Positions 8,730-17,125 of a stretch of 49,216 nucleotides of DNA are shown here, in pieces. The translations under genes were made by a program, and so were the position numbers. The stretch is from Lachnospiraceae bacterium UBA7026 (GTDB taxonomy: Bacteria > Bacillota > Clostridia > Lachnospirales > Lachnospiraceae). Each line of letters starts with the position of its first letter. Positions within the stretch are counted from its first letter, which is position 1. Under the pieces are notes generated by a model, which had not been told where the DNA came from, ran no database searches, and was given only the letters and a program-made list of their open reading frames with translations. The stretch lies in contig DLBH01000028.1 in assembly GCA_002494165.1 (NCBI GenBank), positions 9,406-58,621 on the forward strand. Direction: 5' to 3'.

Positions 8730-9257
8730 ATGGCTATGGAAACAAATAAAAAAGAAAAGACTTACGAAAATACAGACCTCTTCCGGGCCCGGGGCAGTAT
8801 CCTGCTTGGCCAGATCAGCTTCGGCAAAAACTGTAGTGTCTGGTACAATACGGTAATCAGAGCCGACAAGGCTACCATTGAGATCGGAGACAACTGTAAC
8901 ATCCAGGACAACTGTGTGGTCCATGTGGATGAGGGCCATGCGGTCCGTCTGGGTGATAATGTTACAGTTGGCCACAGTGCCATTATTCACGGCTGCAGTA
9001 TCGGGGACAATTCCCTGGTAGGTATGGGAGCTATTATTATGAATGATGCGGTCATAGGAAAAAACTGCATCATAGCTGCAGGAGCCCTGGTGACCCAGGG
9101 GACAATAATCCCTGACGGGTCCATGGTTATGGGAAGTCCGGGTAAGATCCGCCGGACTTTGACGGAGGAAGAGATAGAAGCTAACCTCCACAATGCGGAC
9201 CATTATGTGGAGATCAGCAGAGAATATATGGCGAACAAATACAAGGTTTGGGAATAA
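8730..9257 (+). CDS. Gamma-type carbonic anhydrase family protein
   Basis: Left-handed beta-helix protein of the gamma carbonic anhydrase/PaaY/YrdA family, 175 aa. Hexapeptide repeats run from about residue 20 to 140 (for example IEIGDNCNIQDNCVVHV). The three zinc-ligand histidines of the family are visible as H65 in VVHVDEGH and H82/H87 in GHSAIIHGC. The catalytic acidic loop of the Methanosarcina Cam enzyme is not obvious, as in most short bacterial members, so activity is uncertain. ATG 8730 has GGGAAGGAG upstream. It is a stand-alone gene between the TraX gene and the flavodoxin operon. Confidence 0.9.
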   Translation: MAMETNKKEKTYENTDLFRARGSILLGQISFGKNCSVWYNTVIRADKATIEIGDNCNIQDNCVVHVDEGHAVRLGDNVTVGHSAIIHGCSIGDNSLVGMGAIIMNDAVIGKNCIIAAGALVTQGTIIPDGSMVMGSPGKIRRTLTEEEIEANLHNADHYVEISREYMANKYKVWE

Positions 9258-9284
9258 ATGATAATTTTCTCCTAATAGCAAGTC

Positions 9285-9313
9285 TTGACGAATTCCAATA
9301 AATTAGGTATTAT
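9285..9313 (+). promoter_or_regulatory. Promoter of the DUF3793-flavodoxin operon
   Basis: TTGACG (9285-9290), a 17-base spacer and TATTAT (9308-9313). Just downstream TTAG and CTAA flank six bases (9324-9337), a possible weak operator. Confidence 0.65.
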
Positions 9314-9360
9314 TAACCCAAGTTAGAAATAACTAATATCAATTAGGGATGGATGACACT

Positions 9361-9975
9361 ATGGGACGTGATGTCATAGAGTTGATAGAGAAACTGGATA
9401 TGAAAGATATCACAACACAGATGGTCCTGCAGTGTGCGCCGCTGTTCACCGGTTTAAAAGTATCTAACCTCCTCATAATACCCGCAGGGAATGGAAACCT
9501 TGTCCGGACTGCCCTGGAGGGAACGGATATCTCCTTCCGCAAGCTGTCAGAATTCAAGAACAAGGCTACCTATATCCTCTTTCGGAGAGATCTTCTTACA
9601 GAGTGGATTCTGGAGGAGGACAACCGACAGTTTCTTGCGGATTGGGGTTATGAGGGATGCTCGCTGGATTCCATACTGAACGCGATTGAAAACCAGTACT
9701 GCTCCTACGTTCGGGAAAACACAGCATTTCCCCATGAGATTGGCATCCTTTTAGGTTATCCTGCAGAGGATGTCCAGGGATTCGTGAACAATGAGGGAAA
9801 GAATTACCTGTGTTCCGGTTACTGGAAGGTATATGGACATCCATCCGAGAAAAAAAGACTTTTCCAAAGGTTTGATCAGGCCAAGAAGACTCTGCTGAGG
9901 GTCATAGCCATGGGAGTGGAGATTCAGTCAGTGATTGTGAATTCCGTGGAGTGTCCCCGGGGCTCTGCAGCCTGA
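9361..9975 (+). CDS. DUF3793 family protein
   Basis: DUF3793 protein, about 204 aa, of unknown biochemical function. Recognisable features are APLFTGLKVSNLL near the N terminus, a central FRRDLLTEWI, and the HEIGILLGYPAEDVQGFV motif, followed by CSGYWKVYGHPSEKKRLFQRF. ATG 9361 is preferred over ATG 9349 because only the former has a purine-rich GGGATGGATGA at a usable distance. It lies 40 bp before a flavodoxin gene behind one promoter. DUF3793 and flavodoxin genes are neighbours in many Clostridia, which suggests a role linked to flavodoxin use or heme/iron economy; that role is inference. Confidence 0.85.
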   Translation: MGRDVIELIEKLDMKDITTQMVLQCAPLFTGLKVSNLLIIPAGNGNLVRTALEGTDISFRKLSEFKNKATYILFRRDLLTEWILEEDNRQFLADWGYEGCSLDSILNAIENQYCSYVRENTAFPHEIGILLGYPAEDVQGFVNNEGKNYLCSGYWKVYGHPSEKKRLFQRFDQAKKTLLRVIAMGVEIQSVIVNSVECPRGSAA

Positions 9976-10015
9976 TGACAATACATTTCTTGCAGTAATT
10001 TAGGAGGATAACATC

Positions 10016-10450
10016 ATGAGTAAGGTTAACATCGTTTTCTGGTCCCAGACAGGTAATACAGAGGCTATGGCCGAGGCCATCGGCAAAGGCGTTGAGAAGG
10101 CCGGCAAGGAAGTCAATGTAGTAAACGTAGCAGACGCAAGCATCGATGACCTGGCAGCAGAGGCAGCATTTGCCCTCGGATGCCCGGCTATGGGCGCTGA
10201 AGTTCTTGAGGAGATGGAGATGGATCCCTTCGTTGCAGATGTGGAAGGCATCGCTTCCGGCAAGACCATCGCCCTCTTTGGATCCTACGGCTGGGGAGAC
10301 GGCCAGTGGATGAGAGACTGGGAAGACAGAATGGCTGACGCAGGCGCAACTGTGCTGAACGGTGAAGGCCTCATCTGCCAGGAAGCTCCCGACGATGACA
10401 CCCTCGAGGCCTGCGAGGCACTCGGAGAGCAGCTGGCTGGCTTAGTATAA
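10016..10450 (+). CDS. Flavodoxin
   Basis: Short-chain FMN flavodoxin, 144 aa, a low-potential electron carrier that can replace ferredoxin under iron limitation. The phosphate-binding loop SQTGNTEAMAEAI is at residues 10-22, the FMN-stacking loop GCPAMGAE is near residue 60, and the second FMN loop GSYGWGDGQWMRDW is near 90. The composition is strongly acidic, as usual. The ribosome binding site TAGGAGG is ideally placed. It is the second gene of a DUF3793-flavodoxin operon ending at the terminator at 10619. Confidence 0.95.
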   Translation: MSKVNIVFWSQTGNTEAMAEAIGKGVEKAGKEVNVVNVADASIDDLAAEAAFALGCPAMGAEVLEEMEMDPFVADVEGIASGKTIALFGSYGWGDGQWMRDWEDRMADAGATVLNGEGLICQEAPDDDTLEACEALGEQLAGLV

Positions 10451-10618
10451 TAAAAAGCCATCAACTATGATATCAGACTTCCCCGGACCTGTCCCGCCAG
10501 GACAGCGAAAGGGAAGAAGATATAAAGCAACCCGTTAACACAAAACATATATTTACCAAATCTGATACCTCTAATTTAATGAAATACCCTTTCTAAATAG
10601 AAAAATTGTTTTTCTAGT

Positions 10619-10652
10619 CCTGTCAGCCACCCACTGACAGGGCTCTTTTTTC
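10619..10652 (+). terminator. Terminator of the flavodoxin operon
   Basis: CCTGTCAG (10619-10626) and CTGACAGG (10634-10641) form a perfect 8-bp stem, followed by CTCTTTTTT. Confidence 0.85.
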
Positions 10653-10663
10653 ATGATACAGCG

Positions 10664-10936
10664 AGGAGAAGTCAAAAATAGCCGCAGGATCCCGCAGGGA
10701 CATGCGAGCTGATTTTTGACCTCGACGAGCGAACAAAAATCGAATGCGGCCGCTTCGGAAGAAGCGGGGAAAGCATGAGATTTTTGCAGCGGTGCGAAAG
10801 CTGCGGAGCAGCGAAGCAACGCGTGGTATAATGAAAAAAAGTGATAGGAGAAGTCAAAAATAGCCGCAGGATCCCGCAGGGACATGCGAGCTGATTTTTG
10901 ACCTCGACGAGCGAACAAAAATCGAATGCGGTCGCT
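10664..10936 (+). repeat. Pair of 91-bp direct repeats separated by a structured 91-bp spacer
   Basis: Copy 1 (10664-10754) and copy 2 (10846-10936) are 91 bp each and differ at one position (C or T near the 3' end). The spacer between them is also 91 bp (10755-10845). Inside each copy GTCAAAAAT and ATTTTTGAC form an inverted repeat around a GC-rich loop. The copy-1/spacer boundary contains the hairpin CCGCTTC-GGAA-GAAGCGG, and the spacer has GCTGC-GGA-GCAGC. The spacer ends with TGGTATAAT (10825-10832), an extended -10-like sequence placed just before copy 2. No convincing protein is encoded. The function is unknown; it could be an intergenic repeat family or a structured RNA. Confidence 0.8.
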
Positions 10937-10946
10937 AAAAACATTC

Positions 10947-10983
10947 TTGATTATTTTTAAATCCTAGTATATTATTTGGAATA
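10947..10983 (+). promoter_or_regulatory. iscR promoter with 8-9-8 operator over the -10
   Basis: TTGATT (10947-10952), 17 bases, TATTAT (10970-10975). AAATCCTA (10959-10966), 9 bases, TTGGAATA (10976-10983) is a slightly degenerate copy of the AATTCCTA-N9-TAGGAATT palindrome seen at the iscS promoter. This suggests that the Rrf2 protein represses its own gene. Confidence 0.65.
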
Positions 10984-10999
10984 AAAAGGAGGCGGTCAT

Positions 11000-11452
11000 A
11001 TGATGATATCAACCAAAGGCCGGTATGCCTTGCGTCTGATGATTTATCTGGGAGAACATAATACAGGAGACCTGGTTTCACTGAAAGAGATTGCCAGCAG
11101 GCAGAGTATTTCCATGAAATATCTGGAGATGATCGTCTCTGATCTTCATAAGGGTGGGATATTAATCAGTGGAAGAGGGAAAAAAGGTGGTTATCGGCTG
11201 GCTGTAGAGCCGGCAGACTGTACGATCGGTCAGATTCTGAAGATGACAGAAAAAAGTCTTGCCCCCGTTAACTGCCTGGAGGGTGACACTGTGACCTGTG
11301 AGAAAGCAGACCAATGTCTGACTCTTCCCTTGTGGAGACAGCTGGATGACTTGATTGACAGTTATTTGGAAAGTGTAACATTACAGGATCTCCTGGAAGG
11401 GAATGTACCGGACTGGAGAGAAAAGCCTGGGACAGGTTTCAATCAGTTATAA
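11000..11452 (+). CDS. iscR: Rrf2-family Fe-S regulator, IscR-like
   Basis: Winged-helix Rrf2 regulator, 150 aa. The N-terminal HTH reads STKGRYALRLMIYL, then SLKEIASRQSISMKYLEMI and the wing GRGKKGGYRLA. In the C-terminal part three cysteines (C92, C100, C106; spacing C-x7-C-x5-C) match the Fe-S ligand positions of IscR-type sensors, so it probably binds a cluster rather than sensing cysteine metabolites as CymR does. ATG 11000 has AAGGAGG seven bases upstream; ATG 11003 is an alternative. It has its own promoter and terminator and stands immediately before iscS-iscU. Related palindromes on both promoters support it as regulator of Fe-S assembly and of itself. Confidence 0.9.
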   Translation: MMISTKGRYALRLMIYLGEHNTGDLVSLKEIASRQSISMKYLEMIVSDLHKGGILISGRGKKGGYRLAVEPADCTIGQILKMTEKSLAPVNCLEGDTVTCEKADQCLTLPLWRQLDDLIDSYLESVTLQDLLEGNVPDWREKPGTGFNQL

Positions 11453-11456
11453 AAGA

Positions 11457-11500
11457 AGACCGTGAAATAGGCAGCAGATTTCACGGTCTGATTTATCTCT
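11457..11500 (+). terminator. Terminator between iscR and iscS
   Basis: AGACCGTGAAAT (11457-11468) and ATTTCACGGTCT (11478-11489) form a perfect 12-bp stem with a 9-base loop, then GATTTATCTCTTT. The T run is interrupted, so termination may be partial. Confidence 0.7.
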
Positions 11501-11502
11501 TT

Positions 11503-11561
11503 AATTCCTATTGACAAACTAGGAATTAAAGATTATAATTCCTGTGAATTAACTAGGAGTT
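11503..11561 (+). promoter_or_regulatory. iscS promoter with two 8-9-8 operators
   Basis: TTGACA (11511-11516), 17 bases, TATAAT (11534-11539) is a near-consensus promoter. Operator 1 is AATTCCTA (11503-11510), 9 bases, TAGGAATT (11520-11527), a perfect palindrome covering the -35. Operator 2 is AATTCCTG (11537-11544), 9 bases, TAGGAGTT (11554-11561), covering the end of the -10 and the start site. Their centres are 34 bp apart. The likely ligand is the adjacent Rrf2/IscR-like protein. Confidence 0.8.
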
Positions 11562-11634
11562 TAAAATGTCTCATGGATTATGGTCCACAGATGCATTTTA
11601 CTCATAGAAGAGAAGCAAAAAAGGAGAGATTACT

Positions 11635-12825
11635 ATGTATATTTATGCTGATAATGCGGCGACAACCAAGCCCAGTCAGACAGCCATTGATGCCATGGTA
11701 TCCTGCCTGAAGGAAGTCTACGGCAACCCGTCCAGCCTTCATTCAGCAGGACAGAAAGCAGCGGAAGTTCTGTTCCAGGCCCGGGTGGATGTAGCCCAGG
11801 CCATCGGAGCTGATTTTAATGAGATATATTTTACATCCGGAGGAAGTGAGGCAGACAACCAGGCCATCCGGTCTGCGGCTCTTACAGGGGCAAGAAGAGG
11901 CAAGAAGCATCTGGTTTCTACCAAGATTGAGCACCATGCAGTTCTTCATACCTTGGACAAGCTGGAGAATGAAGGTTTTGAGGTTACCCTTTTAGAGGTA
12001 GGCCCGGACGGTATCGTCAAAGTAGAGGATGTGGAGAAGGCGATCCGCCCGGATACAGCCCTGGTTACCATCATGTATGCCAATAACGAGATCGGGACCA
12101 TCCAGCCCATCACTGAGATTGCAGCCCTGTGCCGGGAGAAAAAAGTTGTATTTCACACTGACGCAGTCCAGGCTGTGGGTCACCTGCCCATCAATGTACA
12201 CGACCAGCAGATTGACATGCTGTCCCTGTCCGGCCATAAGTTCCACGGTCCCCGGGGAGTCGGCGCCCTCTATGTGAGAAAGGGAATCCCCCTTCGCAAC
12301 CTTATCGAAGGGGGAGCCCAGGAGAGAGGCAAGAGAGCCGGCACAGAGAACCTTCCGGCCATCGTTGGCATGGCGGCAGCCCTTAAAGAAGCTGTGGCTA
12401 ACATGGAGGAGAATTCCAAAACAGTGACTGCCCTCAGAGACCGGCTGATCAAAGGTCTGTCCCACATCGACCATTCCAGGCTCAATGGAGATCCGGTAAA
12501 GAGACTGCCGGGCAATGTGAATTTTGTATTTGAAGGTATCGAAGGAGAGTCCTTACTGCTCCTTCTCGACGATAAGGGTATAGCCGCTTCCTCAGGAAGT
12601 GCCTGTACTTCAGGATCCCTGGATCCCAGCCACGTTCTTTTGTCTATCGGCCTTCCCCATGAGGTGGCCCACGGCTCTCTTCGGTTAAGTCTTGATGAGA
12701 GCATGACAGAAGAAGAAATTGACTATATCGTTAATGCCGTACCGGAAGTGGTCGCTTATCTGAGAGACATTTCCCCGGTATGGGAGGATCTTGTGAAAGG
12801 AGATAAAGACTATGTTATACAGTGA
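11635..12825 (+). CDS. iscS: Cysteine desulfurase IscS/NifS
   Basis: PLP-dependent cysteine desulfurase, 396 aa, supplying persulfide sulfur for Fe-S clusters. It opens with [16 protein letters not shown], has the cofactor-stacking His (H101 in the EHHAV segment) and PLP lysine K202 in [14 protein letters not shown]. The persulfide cysteine C324 lies in a long flexible loop, [17 protein letters not shown], the class I (IscS/NifS) arrangement. AAAGGAG precedes the ATG. The 3' end overlaps iscU by 14 bases, indicating translational coupling. It is driven by the operator-bearing promoter at 11511. Confidence 0.96.
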   Translation: MYIYADNAATTKPSQTAIDAMVSCLKEVYGNPSSLHSAGQKAAEVLFQARVDVAQAIGADFNEIYFTSGGSEADNQAIRSAALTGARRGKKHLVSTKIEHHAVLHTLDKLENEGFEVTLLEVGPDGIVKVEDVEKAIRPDTALVTIMYANNEIGTIQPITEIAALCREKKVVFHTDAVQAVGHLPINVHDQQIDMLSLSGHKFHGPRGVGALYVRKGIPLRNLIEGGAQERGKRAGTENLPAIVGMAAALKEAVANMEENSKTVTALRDRLIKGLSHIDHSRLNGDPVKRLPGNVNFVFEGIEGESLLLLLDDKGIAASSGSACTSGSLDPSHVLLSIGLPHEVAHGSLRLSLDESMTEEEIDYIVNAVPEVVAYLRDISPVWEDLVKGDKDYVIQ

Positions 12826-13258
12826 GAAAGTTATGGACCATTTCCGCAATCCCAGAAATCTGGGAAAGATGGAGGATGCCAGTGGAATCGGTGAAGTAGG
12901 AAATGCTAAATGTGGTGACATCATGAAGCTTTATCTCAAAATCGATGACCAGGGGGTGATCACGGACGTTAAATTCAATACCTTTGGCTGCGGATCAGCC
13001 ATTGCCAGTACTTCCATGGCCACAGAGATGATCAAGGGAAAGACTGTCCAGGAGGCCCTGGAGCTTTCCAACAAAGCAGTGGTTGAGGCTTTAGATGGTT
13101 TGCCCAGCCATAAGCTCCACTGCTCAGTCCTTGCCGAGGAAGCAGTGAAGGCAGCAGTGAAAGATTTCTACGATAGAAATGGGATTCCTTATGATGAGAA
13201 GACCCTGGCCGCCAGTGACATGGCAGAGCATGCCCATGATGAGTCCGGACTTCTGTAA
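12812..13258 (+). CDS. iscU: Fe-S scaffold protein IscU/NifU
   Basis: IscU-type scaffold, 148 aa, on which 2Fe-2S/4Fe-4S clusters are built. The three cluster cysteines are C34 (GNAKCGD, with the conserved D36), C60 (FGCGSAIAS) and C104 (HCSVLAEE). The start [16 protein letters not shown] is typical. The C-terminal extension ([19 protein letters not shown]) is longer than that of Escherichia coli IscU and acidic/His-containing. It starts inside the iscS 3' end after AAAGGAG and is followed by a terminator, so iscS-iscU is a two-gene operon. No iscA, hscAB or ferredoxin gene is nearby. Confidence 0.96.
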   Translation: MLYSEKVMDHFRNPRNLGKMEDASGIGEVGNAKCGDIMKLYLKIDDQGVITDVKFNTFGCGSAIASTSMATEMIKGKTVQEALELSNKAVVEALDGLPSHKLHCSVLAEEAVKAAVKDFYDRNGIPYDEKTLAASDMAEHAHDESGLL

Positions 13259-13277
13259 GATTAAATAGATAGAGCAT

Positions 13278-13322
13278 AGGTGCCTGGTTAGAATGTATAT
13301 TCTTGCCAGGCATCTGTTTTTT
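13278..13322 (+). terminator. Terminator of iscS-iscU
   Basis: AGGTGCCTGG (13278-13287) pairs with CCAGGCATCT (13306-13315, one G-U), followed by GTTTTTT. Confidence 0.85.
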
Positions 13323-13352
13323 AGATATATTTAGTGTTTTTGCCTAAAAAGC

Positions 13353-13382
13353 TTGACATAAAATCCTTGCTTATCCTATAAT
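13353..13382 (+). promoter_or_regulatory. mscL promoter
   Basis: TTGACA (13353-13358), 18 bases, TATAAT (13377-13382); the gene starts about 40 bases downstream. Confidence 0.75.
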
Positions 13383-13422
13383 TTAACTATCTTATTTGTA
13401 ATAAAGAATTAAGAAAGGAGAT

Positions 13423-13845
13423 ATGAAAATGAAAGGATTTTTTGGCGAATTTAAAGAGTTCATCTCCAGAGGAAATGTCTTGGACATGGCTGTTGGTATC
13501 ATCATAGGCGGGGCTTTTACAGCAATCGTGACAGCTCTTGTTGATAATATTATCATGCCGCTGATTTCTGTGATCACCGGAGGAGTCAGCTTCACAGAGT
13601 GGAACCTGGTTGTGGGATCAGCCAAGATTGAGTTTGGTGTATTCCTTGGTGCCGTTATTAATTTCCTGTTGGTTGCCCTGGTACTGTTCAGTATTATCAA
13701 GGCCATCAACAAGGCAAGAGATATGGCTGGAAAGACTCCGGAGGAAGAGGAGCCGGCACCAGTGAAGATCTGCCCTTACTGCATGAGCGAGATTTCCCCG
13801 GAAGCTACAAGATGCCCCTTCTGTACATCTAAGCTGGATGCCTGA
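13423..13845 (+). CDS. mscL: MscL mechanosensitive channel with C-terminal zinc ribbon
   Basis: Large-conductance mechanosensitive channel, 140 aa, a homopentamer that opens on hypo-osmotic shock. The amphipathic N terminus (KGFFGEFKEFISRGNVLDMA) is followed by TM1 (about 20-45, AVGIIIGGAFTAIVTALVDN) and TM2 (about 72-93). Instead of the usual short helical bundle end, the C terminus carries a compact zinc ribbon: C117-x2-C120 (CPYC) and C131-x2-C134 (CPFC) after an acidic Pro-rich linker. Five such ribbons would sit at the cytoplasmic mouth of the pore. AAAGGAG precedes ATG 13423; ATG 13429 is possible. Confidence 0.95.
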   Translation: MKMKGFFGEFKEFISRGNVLDMAVGIIIGGAFTAIVTALVDNIIMPLISVITGGVSFTEWNLVVGSAKIEFGVFLGAVINFLLVALVLFSIIKAINKARDMAGKTPEEEEPAPVKICPYCMSEISPEATRCPFCTSKLDA

Positions 13846-13959
13846 TCAAGGTCCACATCCACAGTTCATACCAGGCGGGAATAAGCCTGGCAGGATGCGG
13901 GATTTCTATTACTGAAGAGGATTGACAGTATTATATTATTAAAAGGATAAGTCAGTATT

Positions 13960-15114
13960 ATGAAAGATCATGATATGAATTGCCCCTACCGCAAACGATG
14001 CGGGGGCTGTGATTACATTTCCATGGATTATAAAGAACAACTGGCTCACAAACAAAAGGCTGTAGGAAAACTCCTGCAGCCTTTTGGCAAGGTGGAGCCG
14101 ATTATTGGTATGGAGTCCCCCTGGTATTACAGAAACAAGGTCCATGGCGTAGTAACCGGGGACCGGCATGGCAATTGTTTTACCGGGATTTATGCAGAGA
14201 AAAGCCACCGGGTAATCCGGGTGGACCGCTGTCTGATTGAGGACCAGAAGGCCGATGAGATTATGGGAACGGTGACGGGTCTGATGAAGTCCTTCCGTAT
14301 GCGGCCCTACAATGAGGATACCGGCAAGGGCTTTCTCCGCCATATCCTCATAAGGACCGGCCACGAGACCGGTCAGATTATGGTTGTTCTGGTGACAGCC
14401 TCCCCGGTCTTTCCCTCCAAGAACAATTTTGTCAAGGCCTTGCGGAAGGTCCATCCGGAAATCACCACCATCGTGGCCAATATCAACAACCGCAATACCA
14501 GCATGATTCTGGGAGACAAGCAGCAGGTCCTTTATGGCAAGGGCTATATTGAAGACCAGCTCTGCGGGAAAATCTACCGCATTTCCCCTAAATCTTTCTA
14601 CCAGGTCAATGCGGTCCAGACGGAGATCCTCTATGGTAAGGCCCTGGAGTATGCGGACTTGCAAGGGAAGGAGAATGTTTTTGACGCCTATAGCGGCATC
14701 GGAACCATTGGAATCACCGCTTCCGACCATGCCGGCCAGGTTCTCTGTGTGGAGAACAACCGGGACGCGGTCAGGGATGCCATCGCCAATGCCAAACGTA
14801 ACAAGGTCAAAAATATCCGTTTTGTCTGCGCCGACGCCGGAGACTTCATGGTAAAGATGGCGGCGGCAGGGGAGAAGGCCGACCTGGTCTTCATGGACCC
14901 GCCGAGAGCCGGCTCAGACAGGAAGTTTATGAATGCTCTTTTTAAGCTGGCCCCCCGGAAGGTGGTCTACATTTCCTGTAATCCGGAGACTCTGCAGAGA
15001 GATCTCCGCTACATGACAAGCCACGGTTATAAAGTGAAGAAAATGCAGCCGGTGGATCTTTTTCCCATGACCAGGCACGTTGAGACCGTAGTTTTGTTGA
15101 CAAGAAACACATAA
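13960..15114 (+). CDS. TRAM-less RumA-type RNA (uracil-C5)-methyltransferase
   Basis: Second TrmA/RumA family RNA methyltransferase, 384 aa, lacking the N-terminal TRAM domain and starting almost directly with the Fe-S cluster motif CPYRKRCGGCDYISMDY. The SAM-binding motif FDAYSGIGTIGITAS, MDPPRAGSD and the catalytic YISCNPETLQRDL are intact. It is parallel in sequence to the protein encoded at 4996 (for example GIGTI, YYRNKVHG against HYRNKAQF), so the two are paralogues with presumably different target uridines. AAAAGGA lies about 12 bases before ATG 13960. It is preceded by about 110 bp without a strong promoter. Confidence 0.92.
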   Translation: MKDHDMNCPYRKRCGGCDYISMDYKEQLAHKQKAVGKLLQPFGKVEPIIGMESPWYYRNKVHGVVTGDRHGNCFTGIYAEKSHRVIRVDRCLIEDQKADEIMGTVTGLMKSFRMRPYNEDTGKGFLRHILIRTGHETGQIMVVLVTASPVFPSKNNFVKALRKVHPEITTIVANINNRNTSMILGDKQQVLYGKGYIEDQLCGKIYRISPKSFYQVNAVQTEILYGKALEYADLQGKENVFDAYSGIGTIGITASDHAGQVLCVENNRDAVRDAIANAKRNKVKNIRFVCADAGDFMVKMAAAGEKADLVFMDPPRAGSDRKFMNALFKLAPRKVVYISCNPETLQRDLRYMTSHGYKVKKMQPVDLFPMTRHVETVVLLTRNT

Positions 15115-15718
15115 TGACAGGCTGGAAAAGCCTTATTTTAAAGGATTTCTGTACTCCGGGGCCATCACTGGCCCTGATGACGGGAATCCTTTTTGTGTCT
15201 GAGGGAACATATCGAGGCACCACTGTGTTTGATTGTTTTGGCATTTATTTTGCTTTTGGGCAGGATGTGGATATGATTTCGTTATTTAGAGGGTCAGGAA
15301 AATGATTATATTTTTGTGGTTGAAAAAGATCGGTTGAAAAAAATCGGCGGCACCGACACTCCCTAAGCTAAGTTAGAATAGCACCTGAGTTGTCATTAAA
15401 GAGCAACATCCCAGTTTTGTTGACATGAAAATCGGCCAAATGATAATGACATTAAGGGTTTTATGGAGTATAATAATATAATATTTGAAAAAAGAATGGA
15501 AAAAGAATGAAATAGACAAATTTTACTTTGTCAGGGGGTATGTCAGATCGTACAAGATGATAAAGCAGCTCTAATAAAGTAAGATAAACGAAAAAGACTT
15601 AAAATTTGAGTTTTATGTGCATTTTATTGCGAAATTGGTATGAAATAGTATTGTTATATTACTTATGTTCATTCATTTAAATAAGTACGTGATTTTCACA
15701 AAAGGATATAGGTATATT
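15115..15718. other. AT-rich intergenic region before the DUF2142 gene
   Basis: About 600 bp without a convincing gene; a 63-codon frame at 15114-15305 has no recognisable family. A word pair resembling GGTTGAAAAA.ATC is repeated in tandem near 15318-15347. TTGACA (15420-15425), 16 bases, GATAAT (15442-15447) is a possible promoter about 270 bp before the next gene. GC content falls sharply from about 15300. Confidence 0.5.
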
Positions 15719-17125
15719 ATGGAAAAAATAGGCATTCTATTAGGAATTAAAGATCGAAAATTGTTAAGGTATGTAGTCCTTGTAATTATAATCTCTTTTC
15801 TTTCAGGGATACTTGCAATCGCACTGCGCTACCCAATGAGTTGGTATGATGAAGGAACACATTTAACAAGAATAATTAATATAGTTAACTTTGATGATAT
15901 GAAACGCCCAAACAATAATTGGTATGAAATAGGTGGAGACGTTTCGGTCGCACAGAATTATTTTATTGATAATGCAAGTTTTTCTAAGGAAAGAATAGGG
16001 GTAAATTGGATAGAGAATTATTGGGAAATACCTTATTCAGAAGAGAAAATGTTCAAACCAACAACAAATACTATTATAAACAATCCTATTGTATATACAC
16101 CCTATATTATTGCGGGCTTTTTTACAAAGCTTTTTCACTGTAAACCAGTTATAGAATATCTAATCATAAAGATTGTCGGATTTTTGTTCTTTTTTTTGTG
16201 TTACCTTTTTTCAATAAGAAAAACACCAACAGGTAAATTCACTTTTTCTCTACTTGGTGTAGCCCCAACGGTCATTTTAAGTTTTTCCGCTATATCGGCA
16301 GACAACTATTTGATAACGATGTCGGCGATTTATTTGGCTGTTGTTTTTAATTTATATTATCATTTATTTGATAACATTCCTGTTGATAACAAGGACATAG
16401 TTGAATTATTACTTGTATCATTGCTACTTGTGTTAGGGAAGATTCCTGTGTTTTTGCTTATAGGTTTACTTTTACCTTATGCATATATTGGTATGAAAAA
16501 AAACCTGATTTCAACTAAGAAACTGTATCTAATTATGATAATTATTCTTCTTTGTGCCATAATTACTCTTAGCTGGGTGTATCTTTTAAGAAATGTAAAT
16601 ACAGGAGCTTTCTGGTCAAGAAACGTTGATACGGGTCAACAATTGAGGTTCATTTTATCAGATATAAAGAAATTTATAATACTTTGGATATCATCTATTA
16701 TGAATTATCACTTCTTCGGCTTACAAATTGGATATGCAGAAAGTGAACGTTTTGGATCATTGTTCTGCGTTCCTTGTGCATTATTTTTCATTAGTCTTTT
16801 GCTTAGTTTCGGAATAAAAGATGCTGAAGAAGATCGAATTCTTCAAAATAACAGCTCATATGATAGAATTTACAACCTATTTGTCCTGCTTATCGTGATT
16901 ATCTATGTTGTATGCGTATTTTTGGCAATATATTTACAGTTTTCTGAGATTGGCTCAGACATAATTGATGGTGTACAGCCAAGGTATTTTATACCATTAT
17001 GGCTTCTTATTGTTGTTAATTACACGTATGGTTTGAATATATCTAAGGAGAGATTGCCATTTATATTTTTACTAAGTTTGCTTCCACTTGTTAATTATCA
17101 TCTTCTAATGATAGTTCAATTGTAG
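15719..17125 (+). CDS. DUF2142-like polytopic membrane protein
   Basis: Large membrane protein, 468 aa from ATG 15719 (486 if ATG 15665 is used). AAAGGA/ATAGG upstream of 15719 favours the inner start. After the first helix it has the motif YPMSWYDEGTHLTRI, with the Asp-Glu pair typical of DUF2142 and related GT-C glycosyltransferases, and then a long extracytoplasmic loop and about ten helices. DUF2142 proteins usually lie in surface-polysaccharide loci and may be glycosyltransferases; here no such neighbours exist. Base composition and codon use (many AAT, ATA, TTA) are far more AT-rich than the flanks, indicating recent acquisition or a relic of a larger island. Confidence 0.7.
   Translation: MEKIGILLGIKDRKLLRYVVLVIIISFLSGILAIALRYPMSWYDEGTHLTRIINIVNFDDMKRPNNNWYEIGGDVSVAQNYFIDNASFSKERIGVNWIENYWEIPYSEEKMFKPTTNTIINNPIVYTPYIIAGFFTKLFHCKPVIEYLIIKIVGFLFFFLCYLFSIRKTPTGKFTFSLLGVAPTVILSFSAISADNYLITMSAIYLAVVFNLYYHLFDNIPVDNKDIVELLLVSLLLVLGKIPVFLLIGLLLPYAYIGMKKNLISTKKLYLIMIIILLCAIITLSWVYLLRNVNTGAFWSRNVDTGQQLRFILSDIKKFIILWISSIMNYHFFGLQIGYAESERFGSLFCVPCALFFISLLLSFGIKDAEEDRILQNNSSYDRIYNLFVLLIVIIYVVCVFLAIYLQFSEIGSDIIDGVQPRYFIPLWLLIVVNYTYGLNISKERLPFIFLLSLLPLVNYHLLMIVQL

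Noticed and set aside
10664..10936. Two-repeat CRISPR or insertion-sequence ends
   Set aside because: At 91 bp the repeats are too long for CRISPR, there is no transposase, and no target-site duplication is visible.
13939..14730. 263-codon minus-strand frame over the second methyltransferase gene
   Set aside because: Shadow of a gene with intact SAM and catalytic motifs.
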